This document shows positions 17,841-26,228 of a stretch of 64,000 nt of DNA, in pieces. Numbering within the stretch: position 1 is the first letter of the stretch; every line of letters starts with the position of its first letter. The translations under genes were made by a program, and so were the position numbers. The notes below the pieces were generated by a model, which was not told the origin of the DNA, ran no database searches, and worked only from the letters and a program-made list of their open reading frames with translations. Location of the stretch: NCBI RefSeq assembly GCF_030268065.1, contig NZ_BSDD01000007.1:62001-126000 (forward strand), in the 5' to 3' direction. This stretch comes from Geothrix rubra (GTDB lineage Bacteria > Acidobacteriota > Holophagae > Holophagales > Holophagaceae).

Positions 17841-18719
17841 ATGAATGCCCTGATCATCGGCCAGCTGGCCGTGAGCGGCGCCCTGATGGGGCTCGTCTAC
17901 GCCCTCATCGCCTACGGCTTCCAGCTCACGTACGCCACCAGCAAGAGCATCAACTTCGGCCAGGGCGAGCTGGTGATGGTCTCGGCCTTCTTCAGCCTCA
18001 CCCTGCTGGATCTGGGCGTCCCCTACGCGCTCATGGTGCCCGGCGGCCTGATCTTCGGAGCCCTGCTCGGGCTGCTCGTCGAGCGCACCGGCGTGCGGCT
18101 GGCCCTGGAGGAGAAGAGCGAGGGCTGGGTCCTCCTCACCATCATCCTCGGCCTCTTCTTCTTCTCCGCGGCGGAGAACATCTGGGGGCGGGACGACCGG
18201 CCCTTCCCCACCCCCCTCTCGCAGAACCCGGTCCAGGTGTTCGGCATCGACATCACGCGCATGGAGATCTCCGTCGCCGTGGGGGTCTTCGCCATCATGG
18301 GGCTCATCGAGCTCTTCAAGCGGCGCACCCTCCTGGGCAAGGCCTTCGAGGCCGTCTCCGCGGACCGGGACGCCGCGGAGCTGATGGGCATCTCCGCCAC
18401 CCGCACCGTCATGCTCTCCTACGGCCTCTCCGGCGCCGTGGCGGCGTTGGCCGGCATCCTCGTCTCGCCCATCACCACCGTGGGGCCCACCATGGCCTCG
18501 GCGATGATCCTGAAGGCCTTCTCCGTGGCCGTCGTCGCCGGGCTGGACTCGGGCTTCGGCGTCGTGCTCATCGGCATGATCCTCGGGGCCCTGGAGGGAC
18601 TGGCGAGCTTCTACATTGGCAGCGGCTGGCGCGAGGCGCCAGGACTGGTGCTGCTCATCCTCGCCCTTGCGGTGCGCCCCACCGGGGTGTTCGGCAAGGC
18701 CGGCATCCGGAAGGTGTGA
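17841..18719 (+). CDS. livH: branched-chain amino acid ABC transporter permease LivH
   Basis: 292 residues with about eight membrane helices. ALMGLVYALIAYGFQLTYATSKSINFGQGE is the usual LivH N-terminus, and the EAA-like loop GKAFEAVSADRDAAELMGI is present, followed by GLSGAVAALAGIL and the DSGFGVVLIGMILGALEGL segment. It is the inner-membrane partner of the LivM half of the next gene, which starts five bases downstream. Confidence 0.95.
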   Translation: MNALIIGQLAVSGALMGLVYALIAYGFQLTYATSKSINFGQGELVMVSAFFSLTLLDLGVPYALMVPGGLIFGALLGLLVERTGVRLALEEKSEGWVLLTIILGLFFFSAAENIWGRDDRPFPTPLSQNPVQVFGIDITRMEISVAVGVFAIMGLIELFKRRTLLGKAFEAVSADRDAAELMGISATRTVMLSYGLSGAVAALAGILVSPITTVGPTMASAMILKAFSVAVVAGLDSGFGVVLIGMILGALEGLASFYIGSGWREAPGLVLLILALAVRPTGVFGKAGIRKV

Positions 18720-18723
18720 TCCC

Positions 18724-20667
18724 GTGAAGCGCCTCCTCCTCATCCACGGCGCCGAGCTCGCGGTCTTCGCGCTGCTGGCGGCGGTGCCCCTCGCCGTTGC
18801 CAACCCCTACGCCCTGGGGCTGCTGACCCTGCTGGCCATCTACGGCATCCTCCTCATCGGCCTGGACGTAACCGTGGGCTACCTGGGCCAGATCAACCTG
18901 GGGCACGTCGCCTTCCTGGGCCTCGGCGCCTACGCGGCGGGCATCTGCCTCACCCGCTTCGGCCTGGGCCTGTTTCCCGCGCTGGGCGTCGCCACGGGGG
19001 TGGGGATCCTCCTGGGCGGCCTCCTGGCCCTCCCGGCCCTCCGCCTGGAGGGGCCCCAGTTCGCCCTGGCGACCCTCAGCTTCACCGCCCTCAGCTTCAC
19101 CTTCCTTAACGAGATGGAGAGCCTCACCGGCGGCGCCCAGGGCCTGAGCCTCACCCGGCCTCCCCTGTTCGGCCACGACCTCACGCCCCGGGCCTTCTTC
19201 TGGCTCTGCACGGTGCTGCTGGCGTTCGTGTGGCTCACCATGCGGAACCTGCTCCATTCCCAGTGGGGGCGGGCCTTCGAGGCCCTCCGGGACAGCGCCA
19301 TCGCCACGGATGCCATGGGCATCGGCGCCTACCGCCACAAGGTGGCGGCCTTTGCCCTGGGCTCGGGCCTGGGCGGCCTGGCCGGCGGCCTCTACGCCTT
19401 CAACTTCCAGTACCTGCAGCCCCAGAGCTTCGTCTACGACCTGATGGTCATCCTCCTGCTCGGGGTGGTCCTGGGCGGCCGGAAGAGCCTGTGGGGCGCC
19501 TTCGTGGGGGCCTCCATCGTGGTGCTCCTGCCGAACCTCCTCTCCAACCGGCACGTGTTCCTGGCCGTCTCCGGCCTCGGGTTCCTGCTGGCGCTCGGCT
19601 CGGGTGCGCGGGGCCTGGTCCGGAAGACCACCCGCCCCTTCCAGGCCCTGGCGCCCGTCGTGGCCATGGGCCTCCTCGTGGTCGGCGGCCTGCTGGTGAA
19701 GAACACCGAGGACTGGCGCAAGGCCATCTTCGCCCTGATGCTCTTCTCCGTGGTGGTGGGCCTCCCTGAGGGCCTCATGGGCTTTGCCGCACGGGCCCTC
19801 ACCCGGCTCTTCCGGGTGGCGCCCTCCCCCCTGCCGGCCCCGTCTCCGCTCGACGACGTGCTCCCCCTGCGGGTCGCGGACGGTTCCGCCTTCCTGGAGC
19901 TGGAGGACCTGAAGCGCCACTTCGGGGGGGTGAAGGCGGTGGATGGGCTCTCCATGACCGTCCGCTCGGGCCAGATCCACGGCCTCATCGGGCCCAACGG
20001 GTCCGGCAAGAGCACCGCCGTGAACGTCATCTCCGGCCTCTATCCGCCCACCTCGGGCCGGATGCGCCTGCGGGGGCGGCCCCTCGGCACCGGGAGCCTC
20101 TACCGGGCGGCCCAGTCGGGGCTGGCCCGCACCTTCCAGAACCTCCAGCTCTTCGGGGAGCTGACGGCCCTCGAGAACGTCATGGTGGCCCTCAAGGGCG
20201 TCTACCGGAGCCCGATCCCCCTCGTGCTCCTCGGCCTGGCGAAGGGCGAGGAGCGTCGCGCCCGGGCCGATGGCCTGGCCCTGCTGGACCTGCTCGGCCT
20301 GAAGGACCAGGCCCGCACCCGCGCGAAGGACCTCACTTACGGCGACCAGCGCTTCCTGGAGATCGCCCGGGCCCTGGCCCGGAAGCCGGACCTCCTGATC
20401 CTGGACGAACCCGCCGCGGGCCTGGCCCATCCGGACGTGCAGCGGCTCATCCAGACCATCCGGCGCATCCACCAGCGGGGCATCGCCATGATCCTCATCG
20501 AGCACCACATGGATGTGGTGAGCGAGCTCTGCACCCTCGTCACCGTCCTCGACGGCGGGCGGGTCATCGCCGAGGGCTCGCCGGACGAGGTGAAGCGCCA
20601 CCCCAAGGTGGTGGAGGCGTACCTGGGCCAGGCCGGCCCCGGGGATGCCGCCTCCGAGCCCGCGTGA
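18724..20667 (+). CDS. livM-livG: fused LivM permease - LivG ATPase
   Basis: 647 residues from GTG 18724. Residues 1-330 are a LivM permease with GLDVTVGYLGQINLGHVAFLG and the EAA loop GRAFEALRDSAIATDAMGI. After extra membrane helices, a LivG-type ATPase starts near residue 390: LKRHFGGVKAVDGL, Walker A GPNGSGKST, FQNLQLF (Q-loop), signature-equivalent LTYGDQRFLEIARAL and Walker B LLILDEPAAGL, ending in IEHHMDVV. The signature is TYGDQ rather than LSGGQ, which is normal for LivG. Both functions are therefore covalently linked; the fusion is known in several phyla. Confidence 0.95.
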   Translation: MKRLLLIHGAELAVFALLAAVPLAVANPYALGLLTLLAIYGILLIGLDVTVGYLGQINLGHVAFLGLGAYAAGICLTRFGLGLFPALGVATGVGILLGGLLALPALRLEGPQFALATLSFTALSFTFLNEMESLTGGAQGLSLTRPPLFGHDLTPRAFFWLCTVLLAFVWLTMRNLLHSQWGRAFEALRDSAIATDAMGIGAYRHKVAAFALGSGLGGLAGGLYAFNFQYLQPQSFVYDLMVILLLGVVLGGRKSLWGAFVGASIVVLLPNLLSNRHVFLAVSGLGFLLALGSGARGLVRKTTRPFQALAPVVAMGLLVVGGLLVKNTEDWRKAIFALMLFSVVVGLPEGLMGFAARALTRLFRVAPSPLPAPSPLDDVLPLRVADGSAFLELEDLKRHFGGVKAVDGLSMTVRSGQIHGLIGPNGSGKSTAVNVISGLYPPTSGRMRLRGRPLGTGSLYRAAQSGLARTFQNLQLFGELTALENVMVALKGVYRSPIPLVLLGLAKGEERRARADGLALLDLLGLKDQARTRAKDLTYGDQRFLEIARALARKPDLLILDEPAAGLAHPDVQRLIQTIRRIHQRGIAMILIEHHMDVVSELCTLVTVLDGGRVIAEGSPDEVKRHPKVVEAYLGQAGPGDAASEPA

Positions 20668-20678
20668 AGGAGGACCGG

Positions 20679-21395
<717 letters not shown>

Positions 21396-21410
21396 AGGCG
21401 CGGCTGCTGG

Positions 21411-21925
21411 CGATTCAGCGACTTCAATCCCCGCGTCCTGCTTGGAAATGGGCGATGGGGATTCCTCCGCGGCCCTCCGGGCCGCTCCGGCCGCGCGAAT
21501 CGCTGGCACGCCGCTGATCCGCTGCGACAGCCCCCCGGGCTGCCGCAGCGGGCGGCACCATCCGACTGCAGCGCAGCGGAAGGAGGATAGGACGGCCTCG
21601 CCATCAGCGAGGCCGCCCAGAGGGTGAGGGCCGGAGGCCCGAGTCAGCCCGCCAGCGATTCTGCGACTTCAATCCCCGCGTCCTGCTTGGAAATGGGCGA
21701 TGGGGATTCCTCCGCGGCCCTCCGGGCCGCTCCGGCCGCGCGAATCGCTGGCACGCCGCTTGATCCGGAGGAACAGCCCCCCGGGCTGTCCCTCCGAGCG
21801 GCACCATCCGACCGCAGCGCAGCGGAAGGAGGATAGGACGGCCTCGCCATCAGCGAGGCCGCCCAGAGGGTGAGGGCCGGAGGCCCGAGTCAGCCTGCCA
21901 GCGATTCTGCGACTTCAATCCCCGC
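21411..21925 (+). repeat. two and a fraction tandem copies of a 245-bp unit
   Basis: Unit starts are at 21411, 21656 and 21902; each begins CGATTCAGCGACTTC or CGATTCTGCGACTTC. The first two are full length (245-246 bp); the third stops after about 24 bases. Copies differ mainly in a short central stem whose two sides have changed together (around 21520-21550 and 21765-21800), suggesting a structured RNA or palindromic element. Each unit contains TTCAATCCCC and, 18 bases on, GGGCGATGGGGATT. Both match the T-arm/acceptor part of the tRNA-Gly gene 100 bp downstream. No credible protein-coding gene is present in this 580-bp stretch. Confidence 0.85.
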
Positions 21926-21934
21926 CTTTACATC

Positions 21935-21979
21935 CTCCAAACGAGAAGACCCGCCATCGGCGGGTCTTCTCGTTTGGAG
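21935..21979 (-). terminator. 21-bp perfect hairpin at the tRNA-Gly 3' end
   Basis: Arms 21935-21955 and 21959-21979 are perfectly complementary with a three-base loop. On the minus strand it begins within the CTCCA 3' end of the tRNA and reads ...GGGTCTTCTCGTTTGG, a pyrimidine-rich descending arm. It acts as the tRNA terminator, or the pairing could help processing. Confidence 0.7.
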
Positions 21980-22049
21980 CGGGCGATGGGGATTGAACCC
22001 ACGACATCAAGCTTGGGAAGCTTGCGTTCTACCACTGAACTACGCCCGC
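21975..22049 (-). tRNA. tRNA-Gly (anticodon CCC)
   Basis: 75 bases including an encoded CCA. Acceptor GCGGGCG pairs with CGCCCGC. D-arm GTTC...GAAC, anticodon stem CAAGC/GCTTG with loop TTCCCAA (anticodon CCC for GGG codons), and T-loop TTCAATC with stem GTGGG/CCCAT. The discriminator base is U. Confidence 0.95.
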
Positions 22050-22085
22050 GCGGAGCGACAGTCTAACGCAGGTGGCGACGGGGGG

Positions 22086-23189
22086 CTACCCCCTCCCCTG
22101 GGCCTTGCCCTCGACCAGCCGCTTGGCCTCGCGGCGCAGGATCTCGGGCACGTTGCGGTCCTTCACCAGCAGCTTCATGTCGGACTCCAGGAGCCGCTTG
22201 AAGTGGGTCATGGCGATGGGCAGGGGGGTGCGGGGGTTCATCACCAGGTTCTTGGTGATGGTGTACTTCTTCATCCATTCCCGGGTGTTCGAGATGATCC
22301 GGAGCACCTCCTCGTTCACCGTGCGCATCTGGGCGATATAGGCGATCTCGCCCTCGGTGATGCGGCCGTTCCGGATGACGTTCACCTGGATGAGGCGGTT
22401 GGCTTCGCGGATGAGGATGGTGCGCTCCTCCTTCCCGCCCTTGAGGGCCAGGATGATCTTCTGGTTGGTGCGGAGCCGCGCGATGCGCTGGGTGAGGGTG
22501 AGGTTGATCTCGTTGCCCTCCTCGTCCAGCAGCGGCTTCTGGGCCAGCAGGCGGCGCTCCGCGGCCAGCTCCTCGCTCTCCGCCTCGGCCTCCTCCTCCT
22601 CGCGGGTCTTCTCCTTGGGCAAGGGCAGCTCGGCCCAGGCCCGGTCCAGGTGCCCCGCCTCCACCTCGTCGATGATCTCCAGGCGCTCCTGCTTCACCTC
22701 CTCGGGCACCAGGCGGAGCACCTCGAAGCGGAACTCGTTCACGCGCCGCTTGATGACGTACTCGCCTTCGGGGTGCTCCTCGAGCAGGTCCAGGATGCGG
22801 GGCCGCTGCATCCACAGCACCTGGTTGTTGAGCACGATCTCCAGCACGCTCCCGGGCATGGAGGGGATGGAGGCCTCGACGATCTCCGCCGTCAGGGCGG
22901 GGTTCAGGAGGGCCGCCTCGAGCAGGGCCGGCTCCTTGCGATGGCAGAGGATGATCTGCAGGCCGGACGGGGGGTCCACCGGCGTGAGCACCACGCCCGC
23001 GAGCACCGACTCGGGCAGGGCCTCCAGGGCCCCGATGGCCCGGTCCGCGTAGGGCGTCTCCTTCAGGATGGCGTGGGCGAGGGCGGCCAGCAGGTCCGGT
23101 GCCGGGACGGGGAGGGCGCCCCCCGCCAGGGCCATGGCCATGGGTTCGGGGAGCTGCCCCTGGATGAAACGGTCGACGATCGGATGCAT
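22086..23189 (-). CDS. conserved helical hypothetical protein
   Basis: 367 residues from ATG 23189, three bases after the stop of the upstream gene. Predominantly alpha-helical, no signal peptide. Short repeated units such as LLEAALLNPALTAEIVEA suggest HEAT-like repeats in the N-terminal half. A highly charged linker follows (about residues 185-215, KTREEEEAEAESEEL), then a conserved-looking C-terminal block with LTQRIARLRTNQKIILALKG and TITKNLVMNPRTPLPIAM. It is the last gene of a long operon behind a RodZ-like protein and MoxR. I do not recognise a named family. Confidence 0.75.
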   Translation of the reverse strand: MHPIVDRFIQGQLPEPMAMALAGGALPVPAPDLLAALAHAILKETPYADRAIGALEALPESVLAGVVLTPVDPPSGLQIILCHRKEPALLEAALLNPALTAEIVEASIPSMPGSVLEIVLNNQVLWMQRPRILDLLEEHPEGEYVIKRRVNEFRFEVLRLVPEEVKQERLEIIDEVEAGHLDRAWAELPLPKEKTREEEEAEAESEELAAERRLLAQKPLLDEEGNEINLTLTQRIARLRTNQKIILALKGGKEERTILIREANRLIQVNVIRNGRITEGEIAYIAQMRTVNEEVLRIISNTREWMKKYTITKNLVMNPRTPLPIAMTHFKRLLESDMKLLVKDRNVPEILRREAKRLVEGKAQGRG

Positions 23190-23191
23190 GC

Positions 23192-23992
23192 TCACTCGGA
23201 CTCGGGTTCCCCGACATGCGGGGGGACAGGGGTGCGCGGAAGGGGATCGGGCGCCGGCTTCAGCCAATGGCCCTGGGCGTCGAAGCGCCCGGTCCAGGCG
23301 GCACCCACGTTCACGCCATTCTGGATGCGGACGCCCGCCACCTCGACCCCCACCACGCCGGCGTTGTCGAGGCTGAGGGTGAAGGGGCCCCTCACCCGCA
23401 GGCGCCAGGGCTCGGACACCCGCAGGGTGTGCTGGAGGTGGGTGCCGTCCTCCCCTTCGATGCGGGCCTCGCAGGTGTCCATGCCCCGCAGGCTCACGAG
23501 GATCCCCTGCTCGTTGATGGGCGCCTCCGGCAGCAGCTCGCCGAGCACCGGATAGGGCCCGGCCGCGGGCGGCGGGGGCGGCGGCAGGGGCGACCGGGTG
23601 AAGCCCGTGAGGAAGCTGGGTGCGGACTTCCGGCCCAGGCTGGGCCCGGGCACCACCAGCCACAGCACCAGCGCGACGGAAGCCAGCGTCAGCAGGCCCA
23701 TGACGACCCGTTCCAGGCGCTCCTGGCGCGGATCCGGCGGAACCAGCTCCACCGACCCCGGGACCACCTGGAAGGCCCCGGTGTGGAGGTCCAGGTCCAC
23801 GTCCAGGCGGTCGGCGATCTGGCGGGCCAGGGGCCGGGCCCGCCCGGGCGGCAGGCTGTCCCAGTCGTCGGACTCCATGGATTCCAGGCAGCGCAGGGAG
23901 AGCTTCAGCTCGTGGGCGAGGGCCTCCCGGGAGAGCCCCTTGGCCACCCGCGCCTCCCGGAGGAGCTGCCCCACGGTCTCGTCGTGCCTCAT
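23192..23992 (-). CDS. RodZ-like HTH and membrane protein
   Basis: 266 residues; the start overlaps the MoxR stop (ATGA). Residues 5-70 are a RodZ-type helix-turn-helix (TVGQLLREARVAKGLSREAL, LKLSLRCLESMESDDW). A single membrane segment lies around residues 97-113 (LLTLASVALVLWLVVPG). A proline-rich stretch (PLPPPPPPAAGP) follows, then a periplasmic domain like the DUF4115 of RodZ (LRVSEPWRLRVRGPFTLSLDNAG). Family members couple MreB to the envelope. mreB is not in the window, so a regulatory or scaffold role is inferred only from architecture. Confidence 0.85.
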   Translation of the reverse strand: MRHDETVGQLLREARVAKGLSREALAHELKLSLRCLESMESDDWDSLPPGRARPLARQIADRLDVDLDLHTGAFQVVPGSVELVPPDPRQERLERVVMGLLTLASVALVLWLVVPGPSLGRKSAPSFLTGFTRSPLPPPPPPAAGPYPVLGELLPEAPINEQGILVSLRGMDTCEARIEGEDGTHLQHTLRVSEPWRLRVRGPFTLSLDNAGVVGVEVAGVRIQNGVNVGAAWTGRFDAQGHWLKPAPDPLPRTPVPPHVGEPESE

Positions 23993-24963
23993 CCGGTCCA
24001 GCCCACGGGAAGGTCCTTCAGCATCCGGCCCAGCTGCTCCCGCCGCTCGCTGCGGCTCAGCCGCCGCTCGTCCAGCTGGCCGCGGTGCGCCATGGTGTCC
24101 GTCAGGCAGGCCTGCAGATCATCCGGCGTGACGAAGTCCCGGTCCGCCAGCCAGGCCTCGGCCTGGGCCAGCCCCAGCCAGTGCTTCGCCGCACGGGTGG
24201 AGCAGAAGCCGCCGTCGGAGCGGATGCGCGCCACCACCCGCTCGGCGTAGTCCAGCACGGGGTCCGAGAGCCGCACGGTCTTCACGGCGGCCCGGGCCTG
24301 GCGCCAGCCTTCCAGGTCCAGGGCCGGGCCCAGGGTGTCCAGGCGGTCCAGGCCCGCCTCGCCCTTCAGCACGCGACGCTCGGCGGCGGGGTCCGGGTGC
24401 CCCAGATGCAGGGCGCAGGAGAAGCGGTCGAGCTGGCTCTCCGGCAGCGGGAAGGTGCCGGCGTGGTCCAGCGGATTCTGGGTGGCGATGACGAAGAAGG
24501 GATCCGGCAGCCGGTGGGTGCTGCGGTCCAGGGTGGCCTGCCCCTCCACCATCACCTCGAGCATGGCGCTCTGGGTCTTGGGCCCGATGCGGTTCAGCTC
24601 GTCCAGGAGGAGGACATTGCAGAAGACGGGGCCGGGCTGGAAGCGGAAGGACTGGGTCTGCGCGTCCCAGAGGTGCATGCCCAGCAGGTCGGAGGGAAGC
24701 AGGTCGTTGGTGCCCTGCACGCGCTGGAAGCTGCCCCCGAGGATCCGGGAGAGGCCCTTGGCGAGCGTCGTCTTCCCCACGCCCGGGAGGTCCTCCAGCA
24801 GGACGTGGCCGCCCGCCAGCAGGGCCGCGAGGCTGCGGCGCACCTGGGGCCCCTTGCCCACCACCACGGACTCGAGGGCCGCAAGGCCCGCGCGCACCGC
24901 GGGACGGAGCACCTCCTGTCCGCGCTGGGGGGGAGGGACGAGGACCGGCGGAGCCTGGGTCAT
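23989..24963 (-). CDS. MoxR-family AAA+ ATPase
   Basis: 324 residues; ATG 24963 overlaps the upstream stop and is preferred to an in-frame ATG at 24987. Walker A EDLPGVGKTTLAKGL, Walker B VLLLDELNRIGPKTQSAMLEVM, sensor 1 IATQNPLDHAGTFPLPESQLDRF and the C-terminal lid. MoxR proteins act as chaperones that mature or activate partners, usually with a downstream VWA/DUF58 protein. No VWA or DUF58 gene is present here; its neighbours are a degenerate NtrC-like regulator and a RodZ-like protein, which makes those possible clients. Confidence 0.92.
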   Translation of the reverse strand: MTQAPPVLVPPPQRGQEVLRPAVRAGLAALESVVVGKGPQVRRSLAALLAGGHVLLEDLPGVGKTTLAKGLSRILGGSFQRVQGTNDLLPSDLLGMHLWDAQTQSFRFQPGPVFCNVLLLDELNRIGPKTQSAMLEVMVEGQATLDRSTHRLPDPFFVIATQNPLDHAGTFPLPESQLDRFSCALHLGHPDPAAERRVLKGEAGLDRLDTLGPALDLEGWRQARAAVKTVRLSDPVLDYAERVVARIRSDGGFCSTRAAKHWLGLAQAEAWLADRDFVTPDDLQACLTDTMAHRGQLDERRLSRSERREQLGRMLKDLPVGWTG

Positions 24964-26216
24964 GGGGCCTTCTTCGGCATGGGCCATCCTTCATCTTCCA
25001 GGGGGATTCCATGATCCCGCAAGCGCTGGGCCAGCGCACGGGGGGTGAGGCCGAGCCCTTCCGCCGCCCGGGGGAGCTCCCCCCCGGCCTCGCGCAGGGC
25101 CCGGGCCAGGAGCTGGGCCTCGGCCTCCCGTCCCAGGGCCTTCAGCATGGCCTCCAGGGAACCCCGGTCCGGCCAGGCCAGGCACATGGGCACCGCCTCG
25201 CCCAGGCGGAGATCGGGGAAGTGGCGGATGGCGTGGCCCTCCGCGAAGAGCAGGGTCCGCCCGGCGAGCACCTCCAGCTCGCGCACATTGCCCGGCCAGC
25301 GGTGCTCGAGGAGGGCCCGCTCGGCCCCGTGCTCCAGCCAGGGCGTGGGCCGGCCCTCCCGGGCCGCCGCCCACTCGAGGAAGTGGCGCACCAGGGGCAG
25401 CAGGTCCTCCCGCCGCTCCCGGAGGGGCGGCACCCGCAAGGCCAGGGCCCCCAGGCGCTGGGCCAGCCCATCGGGCAGGGGCACGCCCTCGGGGGCCCCG
25501 GCCATCCAGTGCAGACCCCGGCCCAGGGGCGTGTCCATGGCCTGGGCCAGGGCCGGCACCGCTTCGGCCCGGAGGTGTTCCAGCCCCGCCAGGTAGAGGC
25601 TTCCCCCCTGGAGGAGCCGCAGGGTGGTGGGATCGGGCCCCTCCGGCCCCAGGGTGGCGGCGGCCAGGACGAGGTAGGGCGCCGCGGGGTGGCGCAGCAG
25701 GTGCAGGCGCCGGGCCGCCCGGCCCTTCCCCGCCCCGCGCTCGCCCCGGAACAGCACGGGATGGTCGGACTCCGAGGCCCTGCGCAGGGCCTCGTCCAGG
25801 GCCAGCATGGCGGGACTGAAGGCGATCCACGGCTCCGCCGGATTGGGCGGCGGCGCGCCCACCAGGGCCCGGAGCCGGTCCAGCAGGGCCAGGAAGGCGT
25901 CGAGGTCGAAGGGCTTGGGCAGGAAGTCGTCCGCCCCCAGCTTCATGGCCTCCACGATGTCCTTCGGCTCCCCGAAGGCCGACATCAGGACCACCCGCAG
26001 CCCCGGCTGGAGCCGCCGGGCGCGGCGGATGAGCTCCAGCCCGTTCATGCCCGGCAGCCGCAGGTCCGTCACCAGCACCTGGGCCGGCCGCTCCGCCAGC
26101 GCCGCCAGCGCCTCCTGCGGGTCCGCCACGGCCCGCACGGACCACACGGAGCCTTCCAGCGCCCGCGCCAGCAGGCGGCGGAAACTGTCCTTGTCCTCGA
26201 CCAGCAGGAGGTCCAT
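24960..26216 (-). CDS. response regulator with degenerate sigma-54-activator domain
   Basis: 418 residues. The receiver domain is intact: LLVEDKDSFRRLL, phospho-acceptor Asp in LVTDLRLPGMNG (about residue 51), VVLMSAFG and KPFDLDAFLALL. The central AAA+ region is worn: Walker A reads GERGAGKGRAA, the GAFTGA loop is missing, and Walker B reads GGSLYLAGLEHL without the DE pair. The R-finger/lid region WPGNVRELEVLAGRTLLF is retained, and a Fis-like HTH lies at the C-terminus (GLTPRALAQRLRDHGIPL). It is therefore unlikely to hydrolyse ATP or contact sigma-54, and may regulate by DNA binding alone. It sits 12 bases after aroDE and overlaps moxR. Confidence 0.88.
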   Translation of the reverse strand: MDLLLVEDKDSFRRLLARALEGSVWSVRAVADPQEALAALAERPAQVLVTDLRLPGMNGLELIRRARRLQPGLRVVLMSAFGEPKDIVEAMKLGADDFLPKPFDLDAFLALLDRLRALVGAPPPNPAEPWIAFSPAMLALDEALRRASESDHPVLFRGERGAGKGRAARRLHLLRHPAAPYLVLAAATLGPEGPDPTTLRLLQGGSLYLAGLEHLRAEAVPALAQAMDTPLGRGLHWMAGAPEGVPLPDGLAQRLGALALRVPPLRERREDLLPLVRHFLEWAAAREGRPTPWLEHGAERALLEHRWPGNVRELEVLAGRTLLFAEGHAIRHFPDLRLGEAVPMCLAWPDRGSLEAMLKALGREAEAQLLARALREAGGELPRAAEGLGLTPRALAQRLRDHGIPLEDEGWPMPKKAP

Positions 26217-26228
26217 GGGTAGACGCTA

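Noticed and set aside
21411-21925. Possible CRISPR array
   Set aside because: Repeats are 245 bp with no spacers, only two full copies, and no cas genes are nearby.
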